A stretch of DNA of 64,000 nt from Nelumbo lutea (Eukaryota > Streptophyta > Magnoliopsida > Proteales > Nelumbonaceae), in contig JAKGHH010000001.1 in assembly GCA_022828595.1 (NCBI GenBank), positions 210,999,848 to 211,063,847 of the forward strand. The letters run 5' to 3'. Each line of letters opens with the position of its first letter. The stretch's first letter is position 1. The translations under genes and the position numbers were made by a program. Below are positions 61,307-64,000 of the stretch, piece by piece. The notes below the pieces were generated by a model that did no database searches, was not told the origin of the DNA, and saw nothing but the letters and a program-made list of their open reading frames with translations.

Positions 61307-61656
61307 CCAAAGTTGGGAGATGTTATCCTTATGATGTTTTCGGGTCAATAAGAGATAAAATAAAAGAAAATGTATAAAAAAATGAAAATTCCCGATAGGT
61401 ATCGTGTAATGGGGAAGAGCTATCACATCTTTGCAAGCACACCGCTTGTGATAGTATCGGTGACAGTGTTCTCTGTGCACAAACCACAAGTGTGGTTTTT
61501 ACAGTCGGGTTGTGTTCTCATTAAGAAGACAATGAACATTGAGAAAGTACGATTGTTGTGGGTTTAGTGATCAATAAAAAGACAATGAACAATGACTAAA
61601 CAAAGAGAGAAAGAAGAATAGAGGGTAAATGGAAGAAAAAGAATGGCAAAGAGGAT
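61307..61656. other. Non-genic stretch between two LTRs
   Basis: No gene recognised. A GAACA(T/A)TGA and AAGACAATGAAC repeat occurs near 61530 and 61578. Confidence 0.3.
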
Positions 61657-62551
61657 TGATGAGGGTGATTTGCCCCGACCTCATCTTAGGGGGACACATG
61701 GGCATTGACTCAGCATAAGTGACAGCTCAACGCGACCTGTCCGCCAAGGTCCAACGTGGCAGCTCGGAACCGGGTAACATTCTGATTATCCCGAGCTCCT
61801 CCCAAGAAAAGAAGCCCCTGAGCTCCTCCACAGAAAGAGAGCCCTCGAGCTCCTCCCAAGTAAAGGAGCCCCCGAGCTCCTCCACAATAAGGGAGCCCCC
61901 GAGCTCCTCCTTAAGAAGGGAACACCCCGAGCTAAGATTCTTCCACAGGCGTCCCAAGCCAGGGTACTGCAAGACAGGGATCTCCCGAGCTCAAGGCACT
62001 TCAAGGTGAGCTCGGGAGCCTCCTAACATTTGTTCCAATAGGCCTAAGTAGGCCTCCTCGGGTAGATTAACCTCATTATGGCACCTCCAGCTCGACACAA
62101 GGTAGCTCGGTGCAAGGTAGCTCACAGAAAGGCAGCTCAACGTATCACAAGAAGATCTCCCCTAACAAATGTACCTGCCAAACCTAGGCCCCTGCACTCT
62201 CGCCAGGCGGCGTCATGCCTGTCAAACCTGAGAGGTGTCCCTCGTATGACAGAGCCGTACCTTACGCAGCCTTGGCAAGTAATGGTTGCGGTAGAGGATC
62301 AAAGGTGGTTATGTCAGGTTTGACAGGACACCATTATATAAGGACTCCAACCCCTTGAGAGAAGAGGTAATTTTGATTTTGCGTTATCTGCACTCTTATC
62401 TCTCCTTGTATTCTCTGCGATTCTCTCTCAGAATCCTAACTTGATCGTCAGAGTGTTCCCGTTGGGCAAACTCCCCGAGAATCCTTCACTGTCTTCTCCA
62501 TCTCAGGTGTTGTCCTTCGCCAGCTAGGAGTGACCAGATCGCGCTACATCA
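61657..62551 (+). mobile_element. 5' LTR of a Ty3/gypsy (Tat-like) element
   Basis: 895 bp, TGATG...CATCA, with a TATATAAGG box at about 62334. It is followed by a TTCAACGCCGTCTATGGG primer-site region and a gag reading frame, so it is the 5' LTR of an element that runs beyond the window. Related to the solo LTR at 35057-35976. Confidence 0.8.
61784..61935. repeat. GAGCTCCTCC tandem repeat in the LTR
   Basis: About five units of 28 bp, each with GAGCTCCTCC and then a purine-rich AA(G/T)AAGGGAGCCCC-like part. Same AGCTC theme as the repeats at 3836-3965 and 4517-4690. Confidence 0.85.
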
Positions 62552-62570
62552 TTCAACGCCGTCTATGGGA
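62552..62570 (+). other. Primer-binding region of the gypsy element
   Basis: TTCAACGCCGTCTATGGGA right after the LTR resembles the GGCGCCGTCTGTGGG context commonly seen just after the 5' LTR in Tat/Athila-like elements. Confidence 0.6.
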
Positions 62571-62618
62571 ATCGCTTCAAAAGGCCTTCTTCCACTAAAC
62601 TTACAGACTTCAGTTTTC

Positions 62619-63997
62619 ATGGCTTCCTCTAGCAACGCAGGATGCAGTGCAGAAATGAACACCGCTGGGGAGCAACTCCAGGTCCCAACGGTGTGTATTG
62701 GACAGTTTACTATCCCACTCTCCATGGATGGAGTTCCCATTCTGAACGTGCCTCAGACAATGGCACCCGTGAATGCTCCACTCCCTTTCATGATTGGAAC
62801 AACCTTCACCGAACCCTCCCTTGTCCCCTCGTGACAGCCCAAAACTAGCTTAAAGACCTAGTGCAATGCATGCAAGCCATGCAAGCTCAGATGCAACAGG
62901 TCTAGCAGTTCCAACTATATCAGCAGCAAGTGTTGCACTGAGTATCTCAGCATTATTATCAGCAGCAGTTTCCTCCACTGCCTTAGACCTAGCAACCCCT
63001 TCCTCCTCGACATCCGACTGCGCAACAAGTTTGGCCTCGCCGTCAGAACGAGCGTCCTTCTCGCCAGGGAGAGACCTCTCAAACCCAGAATCCTCTCAAG
63101 AGTCAAGTCTCATCCCACGGGAGGAAGGAAAGACCAATCACCCCTGTCTCGCCACGTGCAGTCAGGTCGGGAGGATCCCAGCATACCAAGTCCGCGTCAC
63201 CTTATCTTTCTGAGTTCGTGGCCCCGCTTGTGGAGAACCGGTTTGAGGTCTTGGCTGTAGACTCCAGGCAAGATCCCTCTATCCTTAGCCGTCACCAGCA
63301 GTCCATCCCCCTCCCTACGAAAACTATGCCCGACAATACCGAGGCCAGCAACACCAATGCGGAGCCCGCAAAAAAGCTGCGGAGACGTTGTCGAGCTCGC
63401 CGAACTGCAACACACAACCTGCCCGAGCTCAAGGGTAAGGAAGAGGTAAGCTCAGGTGAAATAAAAGCCACTCCGCTCCTCTCTATACCATCCTCTCTGT
63501 CTCTAGAACTCTTGGTCATCCCAATGCCCAAGGACTTCAAACTACCTCCCTTGGACAAATATGATGGGTCGTTCGACCCGAATGACCATGTTGACGCCTT
63601 CCAATCACAGATGCACTTGGCAAGGGCTAGTGAGTCCTGCATGTGCGTGGCTTTCTCCACCACTTTCAAAGGAGTGGCCCGTACATGGTACAGGAACTTT
63701 GCGTCTGAATCAATAGAAAGCTGGGCGCAGTTCGTGCAAGTCTTCACTTTTCACTTCGTCACCAGCAAGCGGTGCCTGAGGACCCAGGAGAGCTTCCTTG
63801 GCATATTCCAAAGGGAAGGAAAATCTATCCGAAGTTACATCAAGCAGTTCAATGACGCTTGTTTACAGATATCCGACCTGGACCCTGCAATTCAGCTTAC
63901 TGCGGCCAAGAGAGACATCATGCACAAAGACTTCAAGTGGCACGTGGTTGTTAATCAGCCCAAGATGGTAACCGAGTTCCTCAGGCTCGCGGACTAG
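62619..63997 (+). pseudogene. Ty3/gypsy gag, frameshifted and with stops
   Basis: An N-terminal part starts MASSSNAGCSAEM at 62619 and stops at 62834. The downstream gag lies in another frame, open from about 63130 to a TAG at 63995. It has a basic, charged linker (KKLRRRCRARR) and then the Retrotrans_gag domain: PPLDKYDGSFDPNDHVDAF, FKGVARTWYRNF, ESFLGIFQREGKSIRSYIKQ and KMVTEFLRLAD. The family packages element RNA into virus-like particles. Protease, RT and integrase would lie beyond the window. At least one frameshift and the terminal stop make this copy unlikely to be active. Confidence 0.85.
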
Positions 63998-64000
63998 TTT

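Noticed and set aside
63292..63747. 151-codon minus-strand open frame
   Set aside because: Antisense shadow of the gypsy gag domain.

Overview
The window is nuclear DNA of a flowering plant. Two intron-bearing genes of plant-specific families (a P-class pentatricopeptide repeat gene and a RopGEF gene with a PRONE domain) lie in a background of plant transposable elements: Ty1/copia and Ty3/gypsy LTR elements, LINE remnants, Au-SINE-like pieces, and hAT, Mutator and Tourist-type MITEs. Intergenic DNA is AT-rich. The species cannot be read from the sequence. No rRNA, intact tRNA, CRISPR, bacterial operon or organellar gene was seen.

Layout. 0-12.3 kb is gene-poor: a short copia-type LTR at the left edge, a BAHD acyltransferase pseudogene carrying a small internal inversion (1.5-2.4 kb), a LINE remnant whose RNase H domain is split by a GC-rich insertion (3.1-5.6 kb), two MITEs, and a decayed minus-strand copia element (9.0-11.6 kb). 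From 12.36 to 24.04 kb is the PPR gene (five coding exons, 573 aa). Its 8.35-kb first intron holds a 6.25-kb insertion with terminal inverted repeats and a 13-bp flanking direct repeat, and inside that insertion lies a rearranged copia element. 24-45 kb is repeat-rich: a 333-bp tandem duplication, hAT-, MULE- and Tourist-type MITEs, a solo gypsy LTR, and a perfect 45-bp inverted repeat. From 46.39 to 56.01 kb is the RopGEF14-like gene (seven coding exons, 560 aa), with a 5.8-kb first intron full of repeats and a probable GC-AG fifth intron. 57-61 kb carries another MULE-type MITE, a cluster of hAT-like repeats, a broken LRR receptor-like-protein gene and another solo LTR. From 61.66 kb to the end is the 5' LTR, primer site and gag region of a gypsy (Tat-like) element that runs out of the window.

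Function. Only the PPR and RopGEF genes look intact. They act in unrelated processes (organelle RNA metabolism; activation of ROP GTPases at the plasma membrane), and nothing suggests a cluster or shared regulation. Nearly everything else is transposon sequence or pseudogene. The notable biology is structural: large insertions tolerated in introns, local inversions, and tandem amplification inside elements. I found no convincing new molecular system. Exon borders, element ends and target-site duplications were read by eye and have not been checked by alignment or transcripts.
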